The translations under genes and the position numbers were made by a program. From F23-B02 sp963613665 (GTDB taxonomy: Bacteria; Bacillota; Clostridia; Oscillospirales; Oscillospiraceae), in contig CAVEAL010000016.1 of NCBI GenBank assembly GCA_963613665.1, forward strand, positions 1 through 51,554: a stretch of DNA of 51,554 bases. Reading direction: 5' to 3'. Below the pieces are notes generated by a model. The model was not told the DNA's origin. It made no database searches and was given only the letters and a program-made list of their open reading frames with translations. Below are positions 22,844 to 31,151 of this stretch, one piece after another. Numbering within the stretch: the stretch's first letter is position 1; each line of letters opens with the position of its first letter.

Positions 22844-23944
22844 TCAGCCTTCAAAATCGTCGGCGGAGACATCAACCGCGCGGCCTGCCGCCTGAGCGGC
22901 CTTGCGGGCCTGCGGGCTCATGAGCTTATACGCATTGTCGCGTATCTGCTGCTCGATATTGGCGCTTATCTCGGGGTTTTGCAGCAGGTATTCCTTCACT
23001 GCGTCTCTGCCCTGGATGCGCTGCTCACCGACGGTGAACCATGCGCCGGCCTTGTCGATGATCTCAAGCTTTACGCCGAGATCGACGATCTCGCCGACCT
23101 TGGATATGCCCTCGCCGTACATGATGTCGAACTCCGCCTCTTTGAACGGGGGAGCGCACTTGTTCTTTATGACCTTGGCCCTCGTGCGGTTGCCGATCAT
23201 TTCGCCGCCGACCTTCAGGGTTTCTATCCTGCGCACATCAATGCGAACCGAGGCATAGTATTTGAGTGCAAGACCGCCGGGCGTCGTCTCCGGATTGCCG
23301 TACATTACGCCGATCTTCTGGCGCAGCTGGTTTATGAATATGACGGTGCAGCCGTTTTTCGAGATGCAGCCTGCCAGACGGCGCATTGCCTGCGACATCA
23401 GGCGCGCCAGCGCACCGACGACGGAGTCGCCCATCTCGCCCTCAAGCTCTATGCGGGGGATAAGTGCCGCGACAGAGTCAACGACGACGACATCCACAGC
23501 GCTCGAGCGCACAAGACTTTCGGTTATATCCAGCGCCTGCTCGCCGGTGTCCGGCTGGGAAATGAGCAGACTGTCGATATCGACGCCCAGAGCGCGGGCG
23601 TAAGCCGGCTCGAGAGCGTGCTCAACGTCTATATACGCGGCCTCGCCGCCAGCCTGCTGAGCCGCCGCGACGACATGCAGCGCAAGCGTGGTTTTTCCCG
23701 AGGCCTCGGGACCGTAGATCTCAATGATCCTGCCCTTGGGAACGCCGCCGATGCCGAGCGCAAGGTCAAGGGACAGCGAGCCGGTAGACAGAGCCTCGAC
23801 ATTCACGGGAATGTCATCGCCAAGACGCATGATCGCGCCCTTGCCGTAGTTTTTCTCTATCTGCGCGATGCAGGTCTCAAGAGCCTTCTTCTTATCGCTT
23901 GCCTGAGAGTGCGTGGAGATGGGAGCTTTCTTTTTTTCAGCCAT
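22844..23944 (-). CDS. recA: Recombinase RecA
   Basis: This 366-residue recombinase forms ATP-dependent filaments on single-stranded DNA and promotes LexA self-cleavage. The Walker A is GPEASGKTT near residue 74-82, Walker B VVVVDSVAALIPRIE near 150, and the signature ALKYYASVRIDVRR near 223 follows FINQLRQKIGVMYGNPETT. The C-terminus has the normal acidic tail. It has a GAGGT ribosome site. No LexA-type box was recognised in the 20 bases upstream; it seems read from the prmC transcript or one starting further upstream. Confidence 0.98.
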   Translation of the reverse strand: MAEKKKAPISTHSQASDKKKALETCIAQIEKNYGKGAIMRLGDDIPVNVEALSTGSLSLDLALGIGGVPKGRIIEIYGPEASGKTTLALHVVAAAQQAGGEAAYIDVEHALEPAYARALGVDIDSLLISQPDTGEQALDITESLVRSSAVDVVVVDSVAALIPRIELEGEMGDSVVGALARLMSQAMRRLAGCISKNGCTVIFINQLRQKIGVMYGNPETTPGGLALKYYASVRIDVRRIETLKVGGEMIGNRTRAKVIKNKCAPPFKEAEFDIMYGEGISKVGEIVDLGVKLEIIDKAGAWFTVGEQRIQGRDAVKEYLLQNPEISANIEQQIRDNAYKLMSPQARKAAQAAGRAVDVSADDFEG

Positions 23945-23964
23945 TTCTTTTACCTCTGCTTATA

Positions 23965-24834
23965 TCAGAATTCGTTTTTCCATTTTCCGATGACGACGCG
24001 CTCAAAGCCGAGGGTATCGTTGCGGCTCTCGACCGAGACGTATCCCGCATTTAAGAGCATGCGCTTTACCTCGTCGGCCTGACCCTCGCCGACCTCAAAC
24101 ATCATAAATCCGTTAGGGCGAAGCGTGATCGTCCAGTATTTTATTATCGCCCGGTAGAAATCAAGGCCGTCCTCGCCGCCGTCGAGCGCCGTCATGGGCT
24201 CGTAATCGCGCACCGAGCAGTCGAGCTCTATGAGCTCGAACGAGGGAATATACGGCGGGTTTGAAACGATGACGTCAAAGCTTCCGATGCTCATGGGAGG
24301 CCACGTTGTCGCGTCCGCGTTCATGGGAATTATCCTTGATGTGAGCTTGTTGTCCTTGATGTTTTTCCGGCAGACCTCAAGCGCCGACGGACTTATGTCC
24401 GCCGCAACGACGCGCGCCGCAGGCAGCTCGTTTGATATTGCGCAGGCTATGCAGCCGCTGCCGCAGCACAGGTCGAGCACGCGGCCCTTCATCCCAAGGC
24501 CCTTTATCGCGTCTATCGCCGCGTCAACGAGTATTTCGGTATCCATGCGCGGGATGAGCACATCCGGCGTTACAGTCATCGGGAGACCGTAAAACTCCCA
24601 CGAGCCGGAGATATATGCAAGCGGCTCGCCCTGAAGACGCCGTTGGATCATGCTGTTTGCCTTTTCCTCGATCTCGGACGAGGTGTACAGATACATATCG
24701 CGCATGAGCTGCTCCGTGGTTTTGCCGGCAGCCGCGGCAAGAAGTATTCTGGCCTCAAGGCTGAATGCCTCGACGCCGTTGTCTCTCAGTGCATTTCTGA
24801 CCGAGAAGTAGATATCATTATATGTTTTCGGCAT
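23965..24834 (-). CDS. prmC: Release factor glutamine methyltransferase
   Basis: This 289-residue enzyme methylates the Gln of the GGQ motif in release factors RF1/RF2. The SAM-binding motif is VLDLCCGSGCIACAISNEL near residue 117-135, and the catalytic NPPY is in VSNPPYIPSFELIEL near 189. The N-terminal helical domain (1-90) recognises the release factor. RDYEPMTALDGGEDGLDFYR after NPPY is typical of PrmC. It sits between yqhQ and recA, whereas many Firmicutes have prmC beside prfA; a prmC-yqhQ pairing is frequent in Clostridia. The ribosome site is weak. Confidence 0.93.
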   Translation of the reverse strand: MPKTYNDIYFSVRNALRDNGVEAFSLEARILLAAAAGKTTEQLMRDMYLYTSSEIEEKANSMIQRRLQGEPLAYISGSWEFYGLPMTVTPDVLIPRMDTEILVDAAIDAIKGLGMKGRVLDLCCGSGCIACAISNELPAARVVAADISPSALEVCRKNIKDNKLTSRIIPMNADATTWPPMSIGSFDVIVSNPPYIPSFELIELDCSVRDYEPMTALDGGEDGLDFYRAIIKYWTITLRPNGFMMFEVGEGQADEVKRMLLNAGYVSVESRNDTLGFERVVIGKWKNEF

Positions 24835-24850
24835 TTTCCAAGATCCTTAT

Positions 24851-25804
24851 TTACCAGGCGTCGCTGCCCTTTTCTTCGGGAATGACGAGCTCAAGCGCGC
24901 GGATGGCACATTCGATCATCTCGTCGTCGGGCTCATTCGTCGTTATGCGCTGGAACTGCTTGCCCGGCCATGACAGTATCGCCGAGCACAGATTGTCGTG
25001 CCGGCCGACCCAGCGGTTGAGCTCATAGCTCACGCCGACTATAAGCGGCAGCATGAGGAACTTGAGCCCCATGCGCAGCAGCGTGTCGGAAACATGGATA
25101 AACGAGCCCGCGATTATACTTATTATAATAACAACGAAAATGAAGCTCGTTCCGCACCTCGGGTGCAGCCTCGGCTGCGGACGCACGTTCTCGACCGTCA
25201 GCGGCAGACCCTTTTCGTAGCAGAAAATTGTCTTGTGCTCGGCACCGTGATATGAAAACAGACGCTTCATATCCTTCATTTTCGAGCATAGTATCAAATA
25301 CACAAAGAAGATGACGAGCTTGAGTATGCCCTCAAGCAGCGTCCTGAGATAAAAGTCCGCCTTTACGGCAGGGAACAGGCCGACAATGAAGGTCGGCAGG
25401 AACAGAAACAGAAACAGCGACAGCGCGATGCCGAGGACAACGGCGACGCCGATTATGAGCTTCTGCGCCGTCTCGTCCGAAAAATGCTTTTCGATCCACA
25501 GGTCGATCTTGTCCGGCTCTTCCTGCATGTCCTCCGGAAGCTGCTCTGCCGAATACGACAGCGCCTTCACACCGTTGACCATCGACGATATGAACGCCGC
25601 GACTCCGCGCACCAGCGGCCAGCCGAGAACGGGGGACTTTTCCTTTAGGGGCCTTACCTCCTCAACCTTTTCCACCATTTCACCCGAGCCGCGGCACACT
25701 ATCGCACGCTTATCCGGCCCGAGCATCATTATACCTTCGATAAGCGCCTGACCGCCTATGGAGGTCTTGAATTTTACCGAAGACTCAGTTTTGTTATCTG
25801 ACAT
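24851..25804 (-). CDS. yqhQ: YqhQ-like DUF1385 membrane protein
   Basis: This 317-residue protein has the DUF1385 pattern: TSIGGQALIEGIMMLGPDKRAI near residue 14-35, LGWPLVRGVAAFISSMVNG, then YHGAEHKTIFCYE near 187-200 and HPRCGTSFIFV near 216. At least four transmembrane helices lie between about 105 and 255. The His and Cys in GAEHK and HPRCGTS could bind a metal; a role is not assigned here. It is ten bases from the sensor kinase gene upstream and 16 from prmC downstream, so it belongs to the same transcript. Confidence 0.88.
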   Translation of the reverse strand: MSDNKTESSVKFKTSIGGQALIEGIMMLGPDKRAIVCRGSGEMVEKVEEVRPLKEKSPVLGWPLVRGVAAFISSMVNGVKALSYSAEQLPEDMQEEPDKIDLWIEKHFSDETAQKLIIGVAVVLGIALSLFLFLFLPTFIVGLFPAVKADFYLRTLLEGILKLVIFFVYLILCSKMKDMKRLFSYHGAEHKTIFCYEKGLPLTVENVRPQPRLHPRCGTSFIFVVIIISIIAGSFIHVSDTLLRMGLKFLMLPLIVGVSYELNRWVGRHDNLCSAILSWPGKQFQRITTNEPDDEMIECAIRALELVIPEEKGSDAW

Positions 25805-25813
25805 TTATATACC

Positions 25814-26809
25814 TCAATTTTCCGACAAGGGCAGGCTTATTGCGGCAATGCAGCCGCCGCCCTCGGCGTTTGCTATATCCAGCTTTCCGCCGTGACGGGT
25901 GATTATCTCGTCGCACACGGCAAGCCCTATGCCGCTGCCGCGGTTTTTGCTGCTGCCCTTGTAGAATCTGTTTTTTACGAAAGGAAGCTCTGCGGCGGGG
26001 ATGCCCCTGCCGTAGTCGCGTATGCGGATGACGACATGATCTTTTTCAAGTGACAGTGTTATGTCAACCTTTTCGCCGTCGCCGCCGTGCTTTGCGGCAT
26101 TGTCCAGAAGATTCAGGAACACCTGCTTCAAACGCTCGGGGTCGCCGGATATGAGCGGAATATCGTATGCCGGCGGTGTGTAATTGACCTCAATGCCGGC
26201 CTCACTCATGAGCTTGCCGTAGGTAAACAGCGAGTCCTCGAGCTCGGCGGCGATATCGACAAGCTCCATGCGCAGGTTGAACCTGCCGTCCTGTATGCGC
26301 GTAAACTCCAGAAGGTCGGCCACCATGCCCGTAAGCCTTTCGGCTTCCTTGGAGATTATCTTGACGCCGCGCAGCGACTCGTCCTTTATAGCGGGATCGT
26401 ACTGCAGCGTTTCACTCCAGCCGAGGATGGCCGTCAGCGGCGTGCGCAGCTCGTGCGATATCTGCGAAATGAACTCCGCCGTTGCCTTGTCCGAGCGCGC
26501 TATCTTTTCGGACATGAGGTTTATATCGTCGGTGAGCCGTCCGATCTCGTTATCGCCGACCGAGGACACCTGAGCGCCGTAGCTTCCGTCGGCAATGTGC
26601 TTTGCCGATTCGCTCAGTTCCTCAATGGGCTTTGATATGTAGTGGTCGAACCATATGTTCACCAGAATGATGTATGCCGCGATCGCAACGGCGATTATGA
26701 TCGCCGGAACGATGAGCTTGTTTGCGGCAAAAGCTATAAGACATGCGATAAGAATGACCGCTGCAACGCTCGAGGCGAAAAGCTGCCATTTAAGATCTTT
26801 AAAAAACAT
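25814..26809 (-). CDS. Membrane sensor histidine kinase (HAMP-HisKA-HATPase)
   Basis: This is a 331-residue kinase. Two adjacent transmembrane helices lie at about residues 9-29 and 32-53 with almost no extracytoplasmic loop, so it is probably an intramembrane-sensing type. A HAMP segment follows (YISKPIEELSESAKHIADG), then the phospho-acceptor His of SQISHELRTPLTAILGW near 119. The ATPase has N, G1 and G2 boxes in FLNLLDNAAKHG, RDYGRGIP and GSGIGLAV. It is encoded directly after its response regulator (27 bases). The stimulus is unknown; an envelope-stress role would fit the topology but is inference. Confidence 0.9.
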   Translation of the reverse strand: MFFKDLKWQLFASSVAAVILIACLIAFAANKLIVPAIIIAVAIAAYIILVNIWFDHYISKPIEELSESAKHIADGSYGAQVSSVGDNEIGRLTDDINLMSEKIARSDKATAEFISQISHELRTPLTAILGWSETLQYDPAIKDESLRGVKIISKEAERLTGMVADLLEFTRIQDGRFNLRMELVDIAAELEDSLFTYGKLMSEAGIEVNYTPPAYDIPLISGDPERLKQVFLNLLDNAAKHGGDGEKVDITLSLEKDHVVIRIRDYGRGIPAAELPFVKNRFYKGSSKNRGSGIGLAVCDEIITRHGGKLDIANAEGGGCIAAISLPLSEN

Positions 26810-26836
26810 TGGACACTTCCCGGAAAAAAATAAAGC

Positions 26837-27526
26837 TTAATAGCCCCACTTGTAGCCGAAGCCCCAGACTGTCGTGAGAAACTCGGGCTCAGTGGGATCG
26901 GCCTCGATCTTCAGGCGCAGGCGGCGGATGTTGACGTCCACCGTTTTGAGTTCGCCGGAAAAATCGTCGCCCCAAACGGCCTTGAGAATATCCTCACGCG
27001 ACATTGCCTTGCCGGGGTTTTCCATAAACAGCTTCATCAGCAGGTATTCTATCTGCGTCAGCTTCAGACGCTTGCAGTCCTTCTCAAGGGTGCGGTTGCG
27101 GGTGTTGAGAAGGAACGGGCCGCTCGATATCTCATAGCTGGGCTTGTCGCCCGCATCGCTTCCGAGGCGGCGCACGAGCGCGTCAACGCGTGCGGTGAGC
27201 TCCGCAGGGGAGAAGGGCTTCGTAACATAATCGTCGGCGCCGGTCATAAGACCCGTGACCTTGTCTATCTCCTGACTTTTTGCCGTCAGCATGATTATGC
27301 CGATCTTCGAGCCGGAGGCGCGTATGCGCCGGCAGACCTCGAAGCCGTCGATATCCGGAAGCATAACGTCCAGAAGCGCAAGGCTTATGTCGGGATTTTT
27401 CTCGAGCATGGCCAGGGCGGTCATGCCGTTTTCGGCCTCGATGGGCTCATATCCGTTGCGGCGGAGGTTGATGACCACAAAACTGCGGATATTCGGTTCG
27501 TCTTCAAGTACGAGTATCTTTTTCAT
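26837..27526 (-). CDS. OmpR/PhoB-family response regulator
   Basis: This 229-residue protein has a receiver domain with acidic pocket EDEP near residue 8-11, phospho-acceptor Asp in LALLDVMLPDIDG near 53, Thr in IIMLTAKSQ near 80 and Lys in VTKPFSPAEL near 103. A winged-helix DNA-binding domain follows (about 130-229), ending in the typical TVDVNIRRLRLKIE and FLTTVWGFGYKW. It pairs with the downstream kinase. It heads the 7-kb minus-strand run; the leader 27527-27600 is AT-rich and contains TGTTAC and TGTAAA half-sites 16 bases apart on the minus strand, a possible self-binding site. Confidence 0.92.
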   Translation of the reverse strand: MKKILVLEDEPNIRSFVVINLRRNGYEPIEAENGMTALAMLEKNPDISLALLDVMLPDIDGFEVCRRIRASGSKIGIIMLTAKSQEIDKVTGLMTGADDYVTKPFSPAELTARVDALVRRLGSDAGDKPSYEISSGPFLLNTRNRTLEKDCKRLKLTQIEYLLMKLFMENPGKAMSREDILKAVWGDDFSGELKTVDVNIRRLRLKIEADPTEPEFLTTVWGFGYKWGY

Positions 27527-27653
27527 GGTTTGACCTCTTTCTTATAATTTTACATTGAAATATTGTAACATATAATCTTCAAATATGGTAGAGGTAAAAA
27601 CAAAAAAATTGTAATCCGAGAACAAAAAATTACACGAATTATTAATACCGCAC

Positions 27654-27682
27654 TTGAATAATGTGCTTATATAGGTTATAAT
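27654..27682 (+). promoter_or_regulatory. Promoter of tRNA-Leu
   Basis: TTGAAT (27654-27659), 17 bp, perfect TATAAT (27677-27682). The tRNA begins 16 bases later. Confidence 0.82.
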
Positions 27683-27698
27683 GCTTTTGTTTCTATCC

Positions 27699-27784
27699 GC
27701 CGGTGTGATGGAATGGTAGACGTAGCGGATTCAAAATCCGCCGGGGGCAACTCCGTGTGGGTTCGAGTCCCACCACCGGCACCA
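27699..27784 (+). tRNA. tRNA-Leu (anticodon CAA)
   Basis: This is an 86-nt class II tRNA. The acceptor GCCGGTG pairs with CACCGGC, the anticodon stem GCGGA/TCCGC encloses loop TTCAAAA (anticodon CAA, reads TTG), a long variable arm follows, the T-loop is GTTCGAGTC and CCA is encoded (27782-27784). It has its own promoter and terminator. It marks the border between the recA-side genes and the LysR/MarR/ABC segment. Confidence 0.96.
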
Positions 27785-27786
27785 AA

Positions 27787-27821
27787 AAACAAGGTTTCCT
27801 ATAGGGAAGCCTTGTTTTTTT
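27787..27821 (+). terminator. tRNA-Leu terminator
   Basis: ACAAGGTTTCC pairs with GGGAAGCCTTGT (one G-T pair) over a short loop, followed by seven Ts. Confidence 0.82.
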
Positions 27822-27900
27822 CATATCCGGTCAAAATGGCTGATCCGGAGAAGCCGGGTTTTGCGTGCAGCCTGTATATTCCGGAGGTAACAGAGACTCT

Positions 27901-28785
27901 TTATCTGAAGTGCTCCTTCAATATCCCGCAGAATGTCTTCAGATACGCATTTGCCTTCAGCGATTTATAGTACATCCCGAAGGAACTGTCGGCAGGTCCG
28001 ATCAGAGGAATGACTGCCAGCGACGGATCGGCGGGCGCAAATATCTCCGGCATTAAGAATATTCCGTATCCCGCTTTTGCGAGAATAATTGCCGTGACGG
28101 CAGACTCACAAAAATGCAAGTTTGCAGGATCACGTCCGTTCATCAGCTTGCCCCATATCTGAATATCAAAAAAAGACGATTTTATCGGCTCGTACAGGAT
28201 CAGATCTGTTTCGGATAATTCATGCATCGTCAGCTGCATCCGCCCTGCAAACGGATGGTCAGCGGAACAAATACACACTGTGGGGCTCTTTACCAGCTCC
28301 CTGTATATCCCCGGGGTCTTTCGTTTATTGTCCGGCTCTTTAAGTGCCAGAAGAATATCTATCTTATCTTCCTCCAAAAAATGATACAGATGCGCCTGGG
28401 ACGGCACCATGCGGATACTGACATGCACATCAGGGTAAGCCGCGGCAAAGGAACGCAATATTTCCGGAAGCTCCTGCGGGAAGCCGTCGCTGTGACAGCC
28501 GATGCGAAGTTCGGGGAAGTCCAGCCCGTGAGCGGCTTCATAGCGTTTCTTTACCCGCTGCGTGGCCGCAACGATAGTCCTCGCGTCGTCGATCAGCAGA
28601 GCTCCCGCTTTTGTAAGCTCGACCGAATGAGTGGTCCGGTTGAACAGCACGACGCCAAGCTCGGATTCCAAAGACTTTATCTGATGCGTAACGGCAGGCT
28701 GCGTGATATTCAGGCGCTCTGCGCTTCTTGCAAAATTCAGTGTTTCCGCAACGGTCAGAAAGCAGGTAAGCTGAAAACTGTTCAT
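27901..28785 (-). CDS. LysR-family transcriptional regulator
   Basis: This 294-residue regulator begins MNSFQLTCFLTVAETLNFAR. The helix-turn-helix AERLNITQPAVTHQIKSLES is at about residue 22-41, and LFNRTTHSVELTKAG follows. The periplasmic-binding-like effector domain starts near 92 (ELRIGCHSDGF). The ligand is unknown. It is transcribed away from the divergent marR-ABC genes and shares their 115-base control region, so it may regulate them as well as itself. The segment has visibly lower GC and more ATT/AAA codons than its neighbours. An ATG preceded by GGAGAAGGGG supports the start. Confidence 0.9.
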   Translation of the reverse strand: MNSFQLTCFLTVAETLNFARSAERLNITQPAVTHQIKSLESELGVVLFNRTTHSVELTKAGALLIDDARTIVAATQRVKKRYEAAHGLDFPELRIGCHSDGFPQELPEILRSFAAAYPDVHVSIRMVPSQAHLYHFLEEDKIDILLALKEPDNKRKTPGIYRELVKSPTVCICSADHPFAGRMQLTMHELSETDLILYEPIKSSFFDIQIWGKLMNGRDPANLHFCESAVTAIILAKAGYGIFLMPEIFAPADPSLAVIPLIGPADSSFGMYYKSLKANAYLKTFCGILKEHFR

Positions 28786-28814
28786 AGTCTGTGCCCCTTC
28801 TCCATTTGGTTTTG

Positions 28815-28833
28815 TAATAAAAGTTTTTTATTA
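28815..28833. promoter_or_regulatory. AT-rich dyad upstream of the LysR gene
   Basis: TAATAAAA-GTT-TTTTATTA is a perfect 8-bp inverted repeat with T-N11-A character, 29-48 bases before the lysR start. It is a plausible LysR-type operator; this is inferred from position and symmetry. Confidence 0.45.
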
Positions 28834-28892
28834 AGTTTAACGCATTTTGAATTCCATTTCAAGATGCTGCGTACTATACTTTCGTAAGTAGC

Positions 28893-28919
28893 CTAAATGT
28901 TTGCGTGCTAACGATTTAG
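28893..28919. promoter_or_regulatory. Palindromic operator candidate at the MarR start
   Basis: CTAAAT (28893-28898) and ATTTAG (28914-28919) are perfect inverted arms with partly symmetric inner bases (TT/AA). The site covers the possible TTG start of the MarR gene, as expected for an autorepressor operator. Confidence 0.4.
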
Positions 28920-29410
28920 ACTTTGATAACAGGAATGAGGCGGTCAATACGGATGAGCATAAGCTGCTGCCTATGCTTAAGCAGCTGAGTATTTCACTTG
29001 AACAATATCAGAAAAACGATATGCAGTCTCTCGATCTGTCCCCGGCGCAGGCATTGATCCTGTCTTATTTGCTGAAGAGTAAAGAAAGCCTGCCCGTGGC
29101 GGCAAATATGCACGAGAAACTCGGTATTTCGCGGGCGACAATATCCCTGCATCTGAAGAAGCTGAGACGGCTTGGATACATTCAGACAGATGTTGTTTCG
29201 GCTGACAACAGGAAAAAGGAGATCATTCTGACGCAGAAGGCCTATGACATAGAGCCGGAGCTGGAAGCTCTAAGCACCCGGCAGGAAAAATGCCTCGGAC
29301 GCGGAATTCCGAAAAGGCACATGGACAGGCTGGAGGAAGATCTCCGGACCATGCTGTCAAATATACAGGACGAGATGAATGATGATATGCACAGACCATG
29401 TCGGAGGTAA
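28901..29410 (+). CDS. MarR-family transcriptional regulator
   Basis: This regulator of up to 169 residues has a winged helix with LSPAQALILSYLLK near residue 46, helix-turn-helix MHEKLGISRATISLHLKKLR near 70-90 and wing RLGYIQTDVVSADNRKKEI near 90-108. The start is uncertain: TTG at 28901 has no ribosome site and lies in a palindrome, while the first in-frame ATG is 24 codons later. It ends four bases before the ABC exporter genes, a common arrangement in which MarR represses its own multidrug transporter and is released by ligand. The segment looks lower in GC than the window average. Confidence 0.85.
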   Translation: MRANDLDFDNRNEAVNTDEHKLLPMLKQLSISLEQYQKNDMQSLDLSPAQALILSYLLKSKESLPVAANMHEKLGISRATISLHLKKLRRLGYIQTDVVSADNRKKEIILTQKAYDIEPELEALSTRQEKCLGRGIPKRHMDRLEEDLRTMLSNIQDEMNDDMHRPCRR

Positions 29411-29413
29411 GGT

Positions 29414-31150
29414 ATGATAAAAACATTATTGAAAAGTGTACGGCAATACAAGAGAGAATCTGTTCTGTCGCCGGTCTTTGTGTCGTTGGAGGTGGCTCTT
29501 GAGTGCCTCCTCCCGCTGATCATGGCGGAGCTGATCGACAGCATGGCTGGACAGACGCTGGGCCCTATTGTGAAATTGGGTGCTGCACTGGTAATTATGG
29601 CTATGCTTTCGCTGCTGTTCGGAGTTCTTTCCGGCAGATATGCGGCAACTGCATCCTGCGGCTTTGCAAAAAATCTGCGGCAGGATATGTTCTTTAAAAT
29701 ACAGGAATTTTCTTTTGCGGACATCGATCATTTTTCCACATCGTCGCTGGTAACGAGAATGACAACGGACATCACCAATATCCAGAATGCGTATCAGATG
29801 ATTATCCGCATTACTATCCGCACGCCGCTGATGATCATTTTTTCAATGATCATGTGCCTGACGATAAATGCGAAAATGTCCCTCATCTTTTTTGTTCTGC
29901 TGCCCATTCTCGGCTTTGTGCTGTTTGGGATAGCGATACATGTCCACCCTATATTCAAGCGGATATTCTGCAAGTATGACGCATTGAATAACTCCGTTCA
30001 GGAGAATGTCTCGGCGATCCGTGTCGTGAAGTCCTTTGTCCGCGAGGACTATGAAAAGAAAAAATTCAGCCGTGCGGCAGAGGATGTGTGCAACGACTTT
30101 ACAAGGGTAGAAAAAATATTAGCAATCAACAATCCCTTTATGATGTTTTGCATTTATGCATCTTTCATGCTGGTAAGCTATTTCGGAGCCAATATTATTA
30201 TCAATACAGCAGGCTCCAGCCTTACAACCGGACAGTTATCTTCTCTCATCAATTACGGCGTTCAGATACTCGCTTCCATGATGATGCTGTCTATGGTTTT
30301 TGTAATGACCATCATGGCGGCAGAGTCTGCAAACCGTGTCGTGGAGGTGCTGACTTGGGAGAGCACGCTGTCCTCGCCGGAAAATGGTATCCGTGAAGTG
30401 CCGGACGGAAGCATACGTTTTGATCATGTTTCCTTCCGCTACAACAGCGAAAGCGAAAAAGCGGCTTTGTCTGATGTGGATCTGACCATTGCTTCTGGCC
30501 AGACAGTAGGCATTATGGGAGGTACTGGTGCTTCCAAAACAACTATGATCCAGTTGATTTCCCGCTTGTATGATGTCAGCGAAGGCTGCGTTTCCGTGGG
30601 CGGTCATGACGTGCGGGAATATGATCTGGATACGCTTCGTGACGCAGTTGCTGTGGTTTTACAGAAAAATGTATTGTTCTCCGGCACTATCAAAGAGAAC
30701 CTGCGATGGGGCAACAAGGAAGCTACGGATGAGGAATTGATTCAGGCGTGCAGGGCTGCACAGGCAGATGAATTTATCGGGCAGCTTCCGGATGGATATG
30801 ATACTTATATCGAACGCGGCGGCTCCAATGTTTCCGGCGGCCAGAAGCAACGTCTGTGTATTGCGAGGGCGCTGCTCAAGAAACCGAAAATCTTGATCAT
30901 GGACGATTCCACTTCTGCCGTGGATACAAAAACGGATGCTTTGATCCGAAGACAACTGAGCACCGCAATCCCTGAAACAACGAAAATCATTATTGCACAA
31001 AGAGTTTCGTCGGTTCAGGACGCAGATGTCATTCTTGTGCTGGACGGCGGTAAGATCGTTGAACAGGGCACCCATGAGGAGCTTCTGGCCCGTAAGGGCA
31101 TCTATTGGGAAGCCTATGAGACGCAGACAAAGAGCAAGGAGGCGGTTTGA
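29414..31150 (+). CDS. ABC exporter half-transporter with degenerate ATP site
   Basis: This 578-residue type IV ABC exporter subunit has six transmembrane helices in about residues 15-290 and an ATPase domain from about 335. Walker A is GGTGASKTT near 370 (Ser where Gly is usual), the signature is VSGGQKQR near 475, Walker B ILIMDDSTSAVD near 493 has Asp in place of the catalytic Glu, and the switch His is Gln (IIIAQRVSS near 528). This is the expected degenerate half of heterodimers such as BmrC/D or LmrC/D. CGGAGGTAAGGT gives a strong ribosome site. It pairs with the next gene, one base apart. Confidence 0.92.
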   Translation: MIKTLLKSVRQYKRESVLSPVFVSLEVALECLLPLIMAELIDSMAGQTLGPIVKLGAALVIMAMLSLLFGVLSGRYAATASCGFAKNLRQDMFFKIQEFSFADIDHFSTSSLVTRMTTDITNIQNAYQMIIRITIRTPLMIIFSMIMCLTINAKMSLIFFVLLPILGFVLFGIAIHVHPIFKRIFCKYDALNNSVQENVSAIRVVKSFVREDYEKKKFSRAAEDVCNDFTRVEKILAINNPFMMFCIYASFMLVSYFGANIIINTAGSSLTTGQLSSLINYGVQILASMMMLSMVFVMTIMAAESANRVVEVLTWESTLSSPENGIREVPDGSIRFDHVSFRYNSESEKAALSDVDLTIASGQTVGIMGGTGASKTTMIQLISRLYDVSEGCVSVGGHDVREYDLDTLRDAVAVVLQKNVLFSGTIKENLRWGNKEATDEELIQACRAAQADEFIGQLPDGYDTYIERGGSNVSGGQKQRLCIARALLKKPKILIMDDSTSAVDTKTDALIRRQLSTAIPETTKIIIAQRVSSVQDADVILVLDGGKIVEQGTHEELLARKGIYWEAYETQTKSKEAV

Positions 31151-31151
31151 C

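Noticed and set aside
27699..27900. An attachment site duplicated from the tRNA-Leu 3' end
   Set aside because: No second copy of the tRNA 3' end was found near 33 kb and no integrase gene is present.
28924..28980. A 16-codon leader peptide before marR
   Set aside because: Its only support is a short frame with some upstream purines; it overlaps the likely MarR N-terminus.
30993..31151. A longer N-terminus for the second ABC subunit
   Set aside because: The extension overlaps the end of the first subunit and is Arg-rich out-of-frame sequence; ATG 31152 has a good ribosome site.
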